Source of the DNA: Rhodoplanes azumiensis
Lineage (GTDB): Bacteria; Pseudomonadota; Alphaproteobacteria; Rhizobiales; Xanthobacteraceae
Assembly: GCF_042682915.1 (NCBI RefSeq)
Contig: NZ_JBHUIW010000005.1
Span: 1 to 64,000, forward strand
Direction of reading: 5' to 3'
Length of the DNA stretch: 64,000 nucleotides
Both the position numbers and the translations under genes were made by a program. Of this stretch, positions 42,214-51,317 are shown one piece after another (position 1 is the stretch's first letter; every line of letters begins with the position of its first letter). The notes beneath the pieces were generated by a model that worked only from the letters and a program-made list of their open reading frames with translations, ran no database searches and was not told the origin of the DNA.

Positions 42214-42988
42214 GATCCGCCTCCCTGGCGCCGTGCTCGCCGAGATAGGCGGCGATGACGGCGGGATCGTTGCGAACGACGCGCGGCGGCCCCTCGGCGA
42301 GCCGCTTGCCGTGCGCCAGCACCAGCACGCGATCGGAGATCTTCATCACGAGCCTCATGTCGTGCTCGATCAGCACCACGGCGACGCCGTCCTTGGCGAT
42401 CTGGCAGATCAGCCGGTCGATCGCCTCGGTCTCGACCGCGTTGCAGCCGGCGGCCGGCTCGTCCAGCAGCAGCACCTTGGGATCGGCGGCGAGCGCGCGG
42501 GCGATCTCGAGACGTTTGAGCACGCCGTAGGGCAGATCGCCCGCCGTCGTCTCGGCGTGATGGGCGAGACCGACGCGCTCCAGAAGCTCCAGGGCGCGGG
42601 CGCGGGTGCGGCGGTTCTGCCGAGCGACCGAAGGCCACGCGAACAGGTCGGCCAGGAACGAGGTGCGCTCGGCGAGATGATTGCCGACCATCACGTTCTC
42701 GAGCGCCGTCATGCGGAAGAAGATCTGCAGATTCTGGAAGGTGCGCGCCATGCCGCGACGGACCAGGAGATGCGGCGCGACATTCGTCACGTCCTCGCCG
42801 GCGAGCCGGATGCGCCCCCGACCGGGCCGGTAGATACCGGTGACGAGGTTGAACAGCGTCGTCTTGCCGGCACCGTTCGGCCCGATGATCGAGAACACCT
42901 CGCCGAGCGCGACCGAGAACGATACGCCGTCGACGGCGCGCAGGCCGCCGAACGTGATGCCGAGATCCTCGACCTGAAAGATGGTCAT
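42200..42988 (-). CDS. livG: ABC transporter ATP-binding protein, LivG type (phenylacetate locus)
   Basis: A 262-residue ATPase with Walker A GPNGAGKTT, GMARTFQNLQIFFRMTALENV, the signature replacement LPYGVLKRLEIARAL, and Walker B LLLDEPAAGCN, typical of LivG. The start at 42988 overlaps the livM stop (ATGA). Confidence 0.93.
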   Translation of the reverse strand: MTIFQVEDLGITFGGLRAVDGVSFSVALGEVFSIIGPNGAGKTTLFNLVTGIYRPGRGRIRLAGEDVTNVAPHLLVRRGMARTFQNLQIFFRMTALENVMVGNHLAERTSFLADLFAWPSVARQNRRTRARALELLERVGLAHHAETTAGDLPYGVLKRLEIARALAADPKVLLLDEPAAGCNAVETEAIDRLICQIAKDGVAVVLIEHDMRLVMKISDRVLVLAHGKRLAEGPPRVVRNDPAVIAAYLGEHGAREADRAHG

Positions 42989-43932
42989 GCGGCGCGCTCC
43001 CGAACGAAGCGCATCAGCGACGGCACGATGCCGGCCGGCAGCGCGATCATGAACACCATGATCAGAAGCCCGAGCACCGCCTGCTCGTACTCCTGGAGCA
43101 CGGTCAGGGCCTGCGGCAGCACGACCAGAAACGCAGCCCCGACGACGGCGCCGACCACCGAGCCGAGTCCGCCGATGATCACCATGGCGACGAGCTCGAT
43201 CGAGTGCATGAAGCCGGCGGCGTCCGGCGTGATGAAGCCGTTCATCAGGGCCAACAGGCTGCCGGCGACGCCGGCGAAGATCGCGCTCAGAACGAAGGCG
43301 GCGAGCTTCTTCTTCGCGACGTCGATGCCGACGCCCGCCGCTGCGACCTCGCTGTCGTGCAGGGCGCGAAACGCCCGCCCGCTCGGGCTCGCCAGAATGT
43401 TGAGGGCCAGCGCGGCGCCGATCAGAAGCGCACCGCCCGTGATCCAGTACCAGGTCGAGACGCCGGTGACGCGCCAGCCGAGCAGCACCATGCGCGGCAC
43501 CTGCATGCCGTCCGGGCCGCCCGTGACGGCGGACTCGCTCGTGAGGATCAGCGCGACGATGAGGCCGAAGCCGAGCGTCGCGATGGCGAGATAGTAGCCC
43601 TTGAGCCGCAGGATCGGCCGACCGACCGCGTAGGCGACGAGCCCGCACAGGACGGCGCCGAGGACGAGCGACAGCAGCGGATCGAGCCCGAGCTTCGCCG
43701 GCCCTACGGCCACCGCATAGGCGCCGATGCCGAGAAAGCCGGCGTGGCCGAGACTCACCTGTCCCGCATAGCCGGTGAGGATCGTGAGGCCCAGAGCGGC
43801 GAGCGAGAAGATCCAGACGAGCGCCGCGACCCGCAGATAGAACGACGACGGCGCCAGCACCGGCACGATTGCGATGATCGCGGCGAGAAGCACGAGAACG
43901 GCGAGCCGGGAGGAGAGGATTTTTCTGATCAT
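42985..43932 (-). CDS. livM: ABC transporter permease, LivM type (phenylacetate locus)
   Basis: A 315-residue permease with about nine hydrophobic segments and the LivM motifs LTILTGYAGQVSLGHAGFLGIGAY and AGVGIDVAKKKLAAFVLSAIFAGVAGSLLA. Unlike the importer at 13-18 kb, LivM and LivH are separate genes here, 80 bp apart. A run of nine consecutive cytosines lies in that gap. Confidence 0.92.
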   Translation of the reverse strand: MIRKILSSRLAVLVLLAAIIAIVPVLAPSSFYLRVAALVWIFSLAALGLTILTGYAGQVSLGHAGFLGIGAYAVAVGPAKLGLDPLLSLVLGAVLCGLVAYAVGRPILRLKGYYLAIATLGFGLIVALILTSESAVTGGPDGMQVPRMVLLGWRVTGVSTWYWITGGALLIGAALALNILASPSGRAFRALHDSEVAAAGVGIDVAKKKLAAFVLSAIFAGVAGSLLALMNGFITPDAAGFMHSIELVAMVIIGGLGSVVGAVVGAAFLVVLPQALTVLQEYEQAVLGLLIMVFMIALPAGIVPSLMRFVRERAA

Positions 43933-44012
43933 CAGTGGACGTCCGACTGCGCGGCGGGCGCCGCGGCCCCCCCCCCGACAGCGCGCCGCGATCTGATCAC
44001 ACGTCCCTGTCA

Positions 44013-44885
44013 TCACACCCGCTCCACGGCGCGGCGGCCGAACAGGCCTTGCGGCATCACCAGCAGCACCACCAGGATGGCGACGAAAGCGACCGCGTCC
44101 TTGTACGTGGAGGACACGTAGCCGGCGCCGAAGGCTTCCATCAGCCCGATCAGCAGGCCGCCGACGACGGCGCCGATCGGGTTGCCCATGCCACCCACCA
44201 TGGCGGCGGCGAAGCCCTTGAGGGCGAACAGCGTGCCGACGTCGTAGCGGGTCAGCGTGATCGGCGTGACCAGGATGCCGCCGATCGCGCCGATCGCCGC
44301 CGACAGGCCGAAGGCGAGCGCCAGCACGACCGTCACGTTGATGCCGACCAGCTTGGCGGCGAGCCGGTTCGCCGCGGTGGCGAGCACCGCCTTGCCGATC
44401 AGCGTGCGCTCGAGGAAGAGCCACAGGCCGAGCACGAGAACCAGCATGCCGCCGATCACCCAAAAACTCTGCGGCAGCAGGGTGGCGCCGCCGAGCGCGA
44501 TCGGCGTGGAGCCCGAGAAGGCGGGCAACGAATGGAACTGCTTGTCGAAGACGAGCTGAGCGACGCCCTTGATGAAGATCGAGGCGCCGATCGTGATCAT
44601 GATCAGCGACACCGGCGAGGCGCCGCGCGCCGGCTCGATGGCGAGGCGGTGCAGCAGCAGGCCGACCAGAACGGCGGCGAGAATCGCGATGAGGGCGGCG
44701 ACCGGCAGCGCGAGGCCGGCGGCCATCAGGAACACGGTTCCCATGCCGCCGATCATGACGAAATCGCCCTGGGCGAAGTTGATCACGTCTGAGGCGTTGT
44801 AGACGAGCGTGAAGCCGAGCGCGACCAGCGCGTAGACGGCGCCGACCGTCAGTCCGGAGAACACGAGCTGGAGGAATTCGGCCAT
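44013..44885 (-). CDS. livH: ABC transporter permease, LivH type (phenylacetate locus)
   Basis: A 290-residue permease with the LivH pattern GLTVGAVYALVALGFTLVYNASDVINFAQGDF and FAAAMVGGMGNPIGAVVGGLLIGLME. The ATG at 44885 precedes the first membrane helix directly. A palindromic element separates it from the receptor gene. Confidence 0.92.
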   Translation of the reverse strand: MAEFLQLVFSGLTVGAVYALVALGFTLVYNASDVINFAQGDFVMIGGMGTVFLMAAGLALPVAALIAILAAVLVGLLLHRLAIEPARGASPVSLIMITIGASIFIKGVAQLVFDKQFHSLPAFSGSTPIALGGATLLPQSFWVIGGMLVLVLGLWLFLERTLIGKAVLATAANRLAAKLVGINVTVVLALAFGLSAAIGAIGGILVTPITLTRYDVGTLFALKGFAAAMVGGMGNPIGAVVGGLLIGLMEAFGAGYVSSTYKDAVAFVAILVVLLVMPQGLFGRRAVERV

Positions 44886-44914
44886 GACCTTACCCGGCGC
44901 GGCACCCTCTGCCT

Positions 44915-45006
44915 CGTCATGCCCGGCCTTGTGCCGGGCATCCACGATCGACATTGCCGCACGGCAGAAAAGACGTGGATGGCCGGGACGAGCCCGGCCA
45001 CGACGA
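44915..45006. repeat. Dispersed palindromic element ('cgtcatgcccggcc' family)
   Basis: It starts cgtcatgcccggccttgtgcc and ends gccgggacgagcccggccacgacga. It is inserted inside the importer operon between the receptor and livH genes, where a hairpin could set a higher transcript level for the receptor. Confidence 0.75.
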
Positions 45007-45017
45007 CGAGGCGAGGC

Positions 45018-46208
45018 TCACTTCGTCTCGGTCGGCACCCAGTCGCCGCCCTTGATCTCGAGCATGCGGAACGACTCGGTGCCGAGCCCCAGGTGGTCCT
45101 TCGGCGACATGGTGTAGAGGCCCGTCGTGCCGACATGGCCCTTGGTCTGCTCGATCGCGTCGCGGATCTTCTGCGGCTCGGTCGACTTCGCCCGCTCGAT
45201 GGCGGCGAGCAGGAGCTGGATGCCGTCGTAGCCGTAGCCGCCGAAGGTCGAGACCGGCTGTCCGGTCGCGCTCTCGTAGCTCTTCTTGTACTCCATCACG
45301 ACCTTCTTCTGGGGGTCGCTGTCGGCGAGCTTGTCGGCGATCAGCAGCGCGGGCGCCGGCAGCCGCACGCCCTCGGCGGCGGGGCCGGCGAGCTCGATGA
45401 AGCTCTTCGAGGCGACGCCGTGCGACTGGTAGAGCGGCAGCTTGATGCCTAGCTGCGCGTAGTTGCGCGTCACGATCGCCGGGCCCTGGCCGAAGCCGGG
45501 ATTGAGCACCGCCTGGATGCCGTCGGTGTTCTTGATCTTGTTGAGCTGCGGCGTCATGTCGGCATCGGTCGGGCCGTAGCTCTCGTCCGCCGCGACCGTG
45601 ATGCCGTAGTCGCCGACCACCTTCAGGCACTGGGCCCGCATCGACTTGCCGAAGCCGTCGGTGCCCGAGATCATGCCGACCTTGGTGAAGCCGCGCGCCT
45701 TCATGTCCTCGAAGATCTTCTGGCAGGCAGTCTTGTCGGTGTGCGGCGTCTTGAACACGAAAGCGCGCACCGGCTCGACGATCTCGATCGCGCCGGCGAG
45801 CGAGATGAACGGGATCTTGGCGTCCTCGAACACCGGGATCATCGCCATCGTGGTGCCCGTGGTGGTGCCGCCCACCATGGCGACGACCTTGTCGTCCTCG
45901 ACCAGGCGGGTGGCGAAGGTGCGCGCCTTGTTGGCGTCGCCGCCGTCGTCGTAGAGGACGAGCTCGAGCGGCCGGCCCATCAGGCCACCCTTCTTGTTGA
46001 GCGCCTCGACGTAGAGCTTCAGCGTCTTCTGCTCGGGATCGCCGAGGAACGACGCGGGGCCGGTGGCCGACACGACCGACCCGATCTTGATCGGATCGGC
46101 GGCGAGGCTCGGCGCGGTCGTGAAGACGGTGGTGAATGTCGCCGTCACGGCCGTGGAGGCGAGGACGGCGGCGGCACGCAGCGCCCGGCGGGCGGCGGAC
46201 TGAGACAT
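45018..46208 (-). CDS. ABC transporter substrate-binding protein, branched-chain amino acid type (phenylacetate locus)
   Basis: A 396-residue receptor. The signal peptide comprises residues 1-37 (basic N-terminus, AVLASTAVTATFTTVFTTAP, cleavage near SLAAD). The mature protein begins IKIGSVVSATGPASFLGDPEQKTLKLYVEALNKKGG. Proteins of this family linked to paa genes take up phenylacetate or related aromatic acids. The operator-like palindrome 108 bp upstream supports co-regulation with the paa genes. Confidence 0.9.
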   Translation of the reverse strand: MSQSAARRALRAAAVLASTAVTATFTTVFTTAPSLAADPIKIGSVVSATGPASFLGDPEQKTLKLYVEALNKKGGLMGRPLELVLYDDGGDANKARTFATRLVEDDKVVAMVGGTTTGTTMAMIPVFEDAKIPFISLAGAIEIVEPVRAFVFKTPHTDKTACQKIFEDMKARGFTKVGMISGTDGFGKSMRAQCLKVVGDYGITVAADESYGPTDADMTPQLNKIKNTDGIQAVLNPGFGQGPAIVTRNYAQLGIKLPLYQSHGVASKSFIELAGPAAEGVRLPAPALLIADKLADSDPQKKVVMEYKKSYESATGQPVSTFGGYGYDGIQLLLAAIERAKSTEPQKIRDAIEQTKGHVGTTGLYTMSPKDHLGLGTESFRMLEIKGGDWVPTETK

Positions 46209-46315
46209 CTGGCGTTGCTCCCAAAGGGTCGATCGGCTCGACGAGGGCGGTTGATCCGCCTTCTCGGGGCGCCGTCGTCCGCGGACGCGGACGAGCGGCA
46301 TGATCAAAGCGTAAG

Positions 46316-46337
46316 ATTAACCGAACGATTGGTCAAT
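46316..46337. promoter_or_regulatory. Putative PaaR operator upstream of the liv-type importer
   Basis: A 22-bp imperfect palindrome starting ATTAACCGAACGATT. It matches the perfect palindrome at 55589-55610 at 19 of 22 positions. It lies in the 256-bp gap between the importer and paaX. Confidence 0.65.
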
Positions 46338-46464
46338 GATTTCTCGACGGCCTCGGGGCGGCCGTTTGGTCGCACGTGGCGCTCGTGCGGCCCTGGTTGT
46401 ACCGCGCGGACGCGCGACCGCCGAGATCGACCTTCGTCGTGCGTTTCCGTCGCGGACGCGGCGC

Positions 46465-47388
46465 TCAGGCGCTGAAGCGTTGCGTGACGTCGCCGCCGCG
46501 TCGCAGCGGAGCGCCGGTCTCGTCGATCGCATGGGCGTCGAGCCAGCGTTCGGAAGGCTCCAGCAGATCACGATAGAGATCGGCGCACAGAGCGCGGGCA
46601 GCGGCGCCCGGCCAATCGGGCGGCAGCAGCGCTGCCGGCAGCAGCGGATCGCGCAACACGATGCGGCGATACTCGTGGATCAGCAGCACGCGGGCGACCA
46701 TCGCCTCGGCCTCGTCCGGCACGGCGCCGTCGGCGAGCGCGGCGCACAGCGGCGCGAAAGTGTCGAGGAAGCCGTGATAGGCGTCGGCCGTGGCGTCGAG
46801 CGACCAGGCTCGCGCCGCGAGATCGCGCAGCGCCGCATCGTCCCCCGTGGCCCGCACGGCGAGCTCGTCGCGCGCCGCGGCCGGCAGCGGCCAGCCGGGC
46901 GCGACGAACACGCCGGGCGTCGGCGCGCCCCAGCCGGCGGCCTCGAGCGCGGCGCGCGCCGCCTCGCGGCCCGGGCCGTTGGCGAGCAGGACGAGATCGA
47001 GATGCCCGGGGAACGCCGGCGGGCTCGCCGCATAGATGTGCCGGGTGGCGGCCGCGAAGGTCTCGCGGCCCTTGTCGGCGAGCCCGTAGAAGCTGTTGCG
47101 GCCGGCCTTCCGGCGCTCCAGCCAGCCGTCGGCGGCCAGCCGCGACATCGCGGTGCGGACCACGCCCTCGGCGATGCCGAGCGCCTTGAAGAACGCCAGC
47201 AGCGTGCCGAGCCAGACGCAGCCGCCGCGCGGCACGATGGCGTCGCCGTAGACCGTGACGATGATCGACCAGGTCCGCGACGGCTCGGCCCGGAACCGGT
47301 CGAGAATCGGCGCGAGCGCGCCACGCGGCAGCTTGCGGGCGGGCGTCGCGCTCGCCCCGCCGGCCGCCGAGCGTTTCCGCGTGCTCAT
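46465..47388 (-). CDS. paaX: Phenylacetic acid degradation repressor PaaX
   Basis: A 307-residue regulator. The N-terminal winged helix follows RTWSIIVTVYGDAIVPRGGCVWLGTLLAFFKALGI and VRTAMSRLAADGWL. The middle carries the PaaX-C features (GWGAPTPGVFVAPG, LIHEYRRIVLRDPLLPAALLPPDWPG). PaaX represses paa promoters until phenylacetyl-CoA binds. It lies 40 bp downstream of the TetR gene on the same strand, so the two regulators are probably co-transcribed. Confidence 0.93.
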   Translation of the reverse strand: MSTRKRSAAGGASATPARKLPRGALAPILDRFRAEPSRTWSIIVTVYGDAIVPRGGCVWLGTLLAFFKALGIAEGVVRTAMSRLAADGWLERRKAGRNSFYGLADKGRETFAAATRHIYAASPPAFPGHLDLVLLANGPGREAARAALEAAGWGAPTPGVFVAPGWPLPAAARDELAVRATGDDAALRDLAARAWSLDATADAYHGFLDTFAPLCAALADGAVPDEAEAMVARVLLIHEYRRIVLRDPLLPAALLPPDWPGAAARALCADLYRDLLEPSERWLDAHAIDETGAPLRRGGDVTQRFSA

Positions 47389-47428
47389 GCGGCGCCCCTC
47401 ATGCGCCCCGGTCCAGCGGGTTCGGGTC

Positions 47429-48088
47429 TCATGCGCCCCGCACGCGGCGCGCCGGCACCGCGACGGCCGCGGCCGGCGACGTCACCGCCGCGGCGGCCGC
47501 CTCCGCGCCGCTGGCGAGCAGTCGCGTGACGAGACGCGCATAATCCTCGCGGCTCAGCCCCTTGCCGGGCCGAAACCAGAGGTAATGCCAGTTCAGCATG
47601 CCGAACAGCGACATCGTGAGCGGCTTGAGCAGCGGCCCGTGGCCGATCGACGGCACCGCCGCCGCGATCGCCTCTGAGAAATGGCCGACCAGCGTGCGCT
47701 CCATGGCGCGGAGCTGATCCTGCTTGTCCTGCGGCAGGAGCTTCAGATTGGCGATCTGCACCTGATGCTCGGCGTCGGCGTCGCGATACTCGTCGAGCAG
47801 CGCTGCGGCGATCGCGTAGAGCCGCTCCTCCGGCGGAGCGTTCGCGCTCTCGGCCGCCGCCTTCTCGACCGCACCGATCAGCACCGCGAGATGCGCCGAG
47901 AGGATGTCGAAGAGGACCGCCTCCTTATCCGGGTAGTAGTGATAAAGCAGCGCCTTGGACATGCCGCAGGCCTCCGCGATCATGGTGATCGAGGTGCCGG
48001 AGTAACCGTGGCGGGCGAACAGCTCGGCGGCGCGATGCAGGATCGCCCCACGCTTGGCGTCGTAATCCTGGGCGCGTGTGCGAGCCAT
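47429..48088 (-). CDS. paaR: TetR-family regulator, PaaR type
   Basis: A 219-residue protein. The N-terminal TetR helix-turn-helix (AAELFARHGYSGTSITMIAEACGMSKALLYHYYPDKEAVL) is followed by a ligand domain. Position and upstream palindrome match TetR-type PaaR regulators of phenylacetate genes, which respond to CoA thioesters. The start at 48088 is preferred over the open frame to 48166 because it begins just before the DNA-binding domain (MARTRAQDYDAKR). Confidence 0.87.
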   Translation of the reverse strand: MARTRAQDYDAKRGAILHRAAELFARHGYSGTSITMIAEACGMSKALLYHYYPDKEAVLFDILSAHLAVLIGAVEKAAAESANAPPEERLYAIAAALLDEYRDADAEHQVQIANLKLLPQDKQDQLRAMERTLVGHFSEAIAAAVPSIGHGPLLKPLTMSLFGMLNWHYLWFRPGKGLSREDYARLVTRLLASGAEAAAAAVTSPAAAVAVPARRVRGA

Positions 48089-48164
48089 TCCGGCGATCCC
48101 CTCCCCTGCGGTCGATTGTCGCGGCCGGCGGCGCAGGTCGCTTCGGCGGCTCACCCGAAAATAC

Positions 48165-48186
48165 ATTAACCGGATGGTCGATCAAT
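48165..48186. promoter_or_regulatory. Putative PaaR operator at paaR
   Basis: It starts ATTAACCGGATGG and ends ATCAAT; 16 of 22 positions match the palindrome at 55589-55610. It lies 77 bp upstream of the paaR start and 200 bp upstream of paaA, between the divergent units. Confidence 0.55.
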
Positions 48187-48291
48187 AGTCCGACCAAGAG
48201 CTTGCCGGCGGGCGTTTCGCGGATCGGTCCGTGGTCGAACACCGGAGCAGCGGACCGACGCCGCGCAAAAACGGCTGCGCCTCGCGATCAT

Positions 48292-48329
48292 GTTACAGAA
48301 TGCCGTTGCGGCCGCAAATCTTGTTACAT
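48292..48329. promoter_or_regulatory. Paired TGTTACA motifs upstream of paaA
   Basis: TGTTACA occurs at 48292-48298 and again at 48323-48329, 31 bp apart (three helical turns), 56-93 bp before the paaA start codon. The A/T-rich neighbourhood (cataagattttcacc) looks like a promoter. It is a candidate PaaX binding region. Confidence 0.45.
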
Positions 48330-48384
48330 AAGATTTTCACCAACGAGCACGAGGACGAACCTCGAGACACCCGGGAGAACGCGC

Positions 48385-49377
48385 ATGTACACGCAGGGCC
48401 TCGCTCAGGCTCCCGACGCCGCCGACCGCCGGATCGAGGACGCCGACAAGCTCCGCGCCTTTCAGGAGCGCATCGACGCCGAGGAGCGCATCGAGCCGAA
48501 CGACTGGATGCCGGAGGCGTATCGCAGGACGCTGGTGCGCCAGATCTCCCAGCACGCTCATTCCGAGATCATCGGCATGCAGCCGGAGGGCAACTGGATC
48601 ACACGGGCGCCGTCGCTGCGCCGCAAGGCCGCTCTGCTCGCCAAGGTGCAGGACGAGTGTGGCCACGGCCTCTATCTCTACGCCGCCGCCGAGACGCTCG
48701 GTGTGGCGCGCGAGGAGATGGTCGACCAGCTTCTCGCCGGCAAGGCCAAGTACTCCTCGATCTTCAACTACCCGACGCTGACCTGGGCCGACATCGGGGC
48801 GATCGGCTGGCTGGTCGACGGCGCCGCGATCATGAATCAGATCCCGCTGTGCCGCTGCTCCTACGGGCCTTATGCCCGCGCCATGATCCGGGTCTGCAAG
48901 GAGGAATCGTTCCACCAGCGGCAGGGCTACGAGATCATGCTGACCCTGTGCCGCGGCAACGCGGCCCAGAAGGAGATGGCGCAGGACGCGCTGAACCGCT
49001 GGTGGTGGCCGTGCCTGATGATGTTCGGGCCGCCGGACAGCGCGAGCCAGCACACCGATGCGTCGACGAAGTGGAAGATCAAGCGCTTCACCAACGACGA
49101 GCTTCGGCAGAAATTCATCGATGCGACGGTGCCGCAGGCGCATTACCTCGGGCTCACGGTGCCGGACCCGGAGCTGAGATACGACGAGGCGAGCGGTCAC
49201 TGGCAGCACGGCGCCATCGATTGGGAGGAGTTCAAGCAGGTGATCGCCGGCAACGGCCCCTGCAACGCCCAGCGCATGGAGCGCCGCCGGCAGACCGAGG
49301 AGGACGGCGCCTGGGTCCGCGAGGCGGCTCGGGCGTTTGCCGAGAAAGAGAAGCGCCGCCACCGCGTGGCCGCGTAG
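48385..49377 (+). CDS. paaA: 1,2-phenylacetyl-CoA epoxidase subunit PaaA (catalytic)
   Basis: The 330-residue di-iron oxygenase subunit that epoxidises the ring of phenylacetyl-CoA. Iron-ligand motifs DECGHGLYLYAAAE and KEESFHQRQGYE are intact, and the strongly conserved WWWPCLMMFGPPD follows. It forms the active complex with PaaB, PaaC and reductase PaaE. The ATG at 48385 is preceded by CGGGAGAACGC. It opens the paaABCDE operon. Confidence 0.96.
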   Translation: MYTQGLAQAPDAADRRIEDADKLRAFQERIDAEERIEPNDWMPEAYRRTLVRQISQHAHSEIIGMQPEGNWITRAPSLRRKAALLAKVQDECGHGLYLYAAAETLGVAREEMVDQLLAGKAKYSSIFNYPTLTWADIGAIGWLVDGAAIMNQIPLCRCSYGPYARAMIRVCKEESFHQRQGYEIMLTLCRGNAAQKEMAQDALNRWWWPCLMMFGPPDSASQHTDASTKWKIKRFTNDELRQKFIDATVPQAHYLGLTVPDPELRYDEASGHWQHGAIDWEEFKQVIAGNGPCNAQRMERRRQTEEDGAWVREAARAFAEKEKRRHRVAA

Positions 49378-49386
49378 CAACACTCC

Positions 49387-49490
49387 GTCATTCCGGGGCG
49401 CCGCGCAGCGGCGAGCCCGGAATTCATGCCCACGAACAGGGGCTATGGATTCCGGACAGCCGACCTTCGGTCGGCTTCCGGAATGACGAA
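49387..49490. repeat. Dispersed palindromic element ('gtcattccgg' family)
   Basis: It begins gtcattccggggcg, contains gccgaccttcggtcggc and ends ttccggaatgacgaa. It lies between paaA and paaB, within the operon, and is of the same family as 11104-11293. Confidence 0.75.
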
Positions 49491-49523
49491 CAAACAAGAT
49501 CAGGAAACGCCCGAGGAGCCGCC

Positions 49524-49835
49524 GTGACAGAGCCCGCCGCGCCCGCGAAACCCGAGCCGAAGATCCCCTTGTGGGAGGTGTTCATCCGCGCCCGCAACGG
49601 ACTCGCCCACAAGCATGTCGGCTCGCTGCACGCCGCCGACGCGACGCTGGCCCTGCAGGCGGCGCGCGATCTCTACACGCGGCGCGGCGAGGGGCTTTCC
49701 ATCTGGGTGGTGCCGTCCGCCGCCATCACGGCGTCGGACCCGGCCGAGAAGGGCATGATGTTCGAGCCCACCGCCTCGAAGGTCTATCGCCATCCGACCT
49801 TCTACGAGATCCCCGACGAGGTCGGGCACATGTGA
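49524..49835 (+). CDS. paaB: 1,2-phenylacetyl-CoA epoxidase subunit PaaB
   Basis: A 103-residue small structural subunit with the conserved PLWEVFIRARNGLAHKHVGSLHA, DLYTRRGEGLSIWVVPS and the C-terminal PTFYEIPDEVGHM. It bridges PaaAC heterodimers in the epoxidase complex. The start is GTG at 49524 after GAGGAGCC, spaced normally. Confidence 0.93.
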   Translation: MTEPAAPAKPEPKIPLWEVFIRARNGLAHKHVGSLHAADATLALQAARDLYTRRGEGLSIWVVPSAAITASDPAEKGMMFEPTASKVYRHPTFYEIPDEVGHM

Positions 49836-49923
49836 GCGTGCGTCTCGCGACCTCTCTCCTCGCGCAGCGTGCTCTCTCCCCCTTGTGGGGGAGGAAACAC
49901 CAGGATCGACGCAGAGCCCCTAT

Positions 49924-49993
49924 CACCGTGCGATCTGCACCGTGCGATCTACACCATGTGATCTGTACCATGTGATCTGCACCACGTGATCCG
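49924..49993. repeat. 14-bp tandem repeat between paaB and paaC
   Basis: Five units of caccgtgcgatctg and variants (caccatgtgatctg, caccacgtgatccg) cover 70 bp and end 36 bp before the paaC start. Substitutions interchange gtgcgat and atgtgat, so the array is old enough to have diverged. Confidence 0.85.
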
Positions 49994-50029
49994 TATCAAT
50001 CATCTCGACCGCAGCCCGAGACCCCGCTC

Positions 50030-50800
50030 ATGACCAGCATCCGCGTCACCGAGACTCCGCTCGTCACCTACGTGCTGCGCCGCGCCGACGACGCGCTGGT
50101 GCTCGGGCATCGGCTGTCCGAGTGGTGCGGCAAGGCGCCCGTGATGGAGGAGGAGATGGCGCTCGCCAACATGGGCCTCGACCTGATCGGCCAGGCGCGC
50201 GCACTCTACACCTATGCGGGCGAGGCCGAGGCGCAGGGCCACGACGAGGACGCCTTCGCGTATCGGCGCGACGAGCGCGCCTATCGCAATCTCTTGCTGG
50301 TCGAGCAGCCGAACGGCGACTTCGCCCTGACGATGGTGCGCCAGCTCCTCTACGCGGCCTATGCCGACCCTTACTGGCGCGCCATGATGGGCTCCTCCGA
50401 CCCGACGCTCGCCGCCATCGCGGCCAAGGCCGAGAAGGAGATGGCCTATCACCTGCGCCATTCGGCCGAATGGGTGGTGCGGCTCGGCGACGGCACCGAG
50501 GAGAGCCGACGGCGGACCGGGCGCGCGCTCGCACAGCTCTGGCCGTTCACGGGCGAGCTCTTTCACACGGACGAGATCGAGCGCGAGATGATCATGTCCG
50601 GCGTCGCCGTGGATCCGGCGACGCTGCGCGACACGTGGTGCCGGACGCTGATCGAGGTCTTGGATCGCGCCACGCTGAAAATACCGGAGGACGGCTGGAT
50701 GCAGAGCGGCGGGCGTGGCGGCCGCCACAGCGAGCATCTCGGCCATCTGCTCGCCGAGCTGCAATACCTGCAGCGCACGATCCCGGGAGCGACGTGGTGA
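50030..50800 (+). CDS. paaC: 1,2-phenylacetyl-CoA epoxidase subunit PaaC (structural)
   Basis: A 256-residue ferritin-like subunit, the non-catalytic partner of PaaA. Family segments EEEMALANMGLDLIGQARALYTYAGE, AYRNLLLVEQPNGDFALTMVRQL and HSEHLGHLLAELQYLQRTIPGA are present. It overlaps paaD (GTGA). Confidence 0.95.
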   Translation: MTSIRVTETPLVTYVLRRADDALVLGHRLSEWCGKAPVMEEEMALANMGLDLIGQARALYTYAGEAEAQGHDEDAFAYRRDERAYRNLLLVEQPNGDFALTMVRQLLYAAYADPYWRAMMGSSDPTLAAIAAKAEKEMAYHLRHSAEWVVRLGDGTEESRRRTGRALAQLWPFTGELFHTDEIEREMIMSGVAVDPATLRDTWCRTLIEVLDRATLKIPEDGWMQSGGRGGRHSEHLGHLLAELQYLQRTIPGATW

Positions 50801-51297
50801 GCCAGGCCCCGGACTCTGCAGCATTGCGCGACGACGTGTGGCGCATCGCCGGGGCCGTGCAGGATCCCGAGATCCCGGTGCTGACCATCGCGGATCTCGG
50901 CGTGCTGCGCGACGTGCGCGTGAACGACGCCGGCATCGAGGTCGACATCACGCCGACCTATTGCGGCTGCCCGGCCATGACCACCATCGCGTTGGAGATC
51001 GCGATCGCGCTGGAGAGGGCCGGTCTCGGCCGGCCGACCGTGAAGACCGTGCTGTCACCGGCCTGGACCACCGACTGGATGAGCGACGAGGGCCGCGCCA
51101 AGTTGAAGGACTACGGCATCGCACCGCCCCCAAAAGGCGCCGGCCGCCGCGCCCTGTTCGGCATCGAGCAGGTCGCCTGTCCGCACTGCGGCGCGACCGA
51201 CACGGCGCCGATCGCCGAGTTCGGCTCGACGGCCTGCAAGGCGCTGTGGCGCTGCAACGCCTGCCGCGAGCCGTTCGACTATTTCAAATGCCATTGA
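50797..51297 (+). CDS. paaD: Phenylacetate degradation protein PaaD (Fe-S maturation type)
   Basis: A 166-residue protein. The N-terminal MIP18/DUF59 domain (VQDPEIPVLTIADLGVLRDV, TPTYCGCPAMTTIAL) is followed by a C-terminal cysteine-rich zinc region (ACPHCGATDTAP, WRCNACREPFDYFKCH). PaaD is required for epoxidase assembly, probably through metal or Fe-S cluster insertion. Its GTG start overlaps the paaC stop. Confidence 0.94.
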   Translation: MSQAPDSAALRDDVWRIAGAVQDPEIPVLTIADLGVLRDVRVNDAGIEVDITPTYCGCPAMTTIALEIAIALERAGLGRPTVKTVLSPAWTTDWMSDEGRAKLKDYGIAPPPKGAGRRALFGIEQVACPHCGATDTAPIAEFGSTACKALWRCNACREPFDYFKCH

Positions 51298-51317
51298 GCA
51301 TGCGCCGAAGGTGACAC

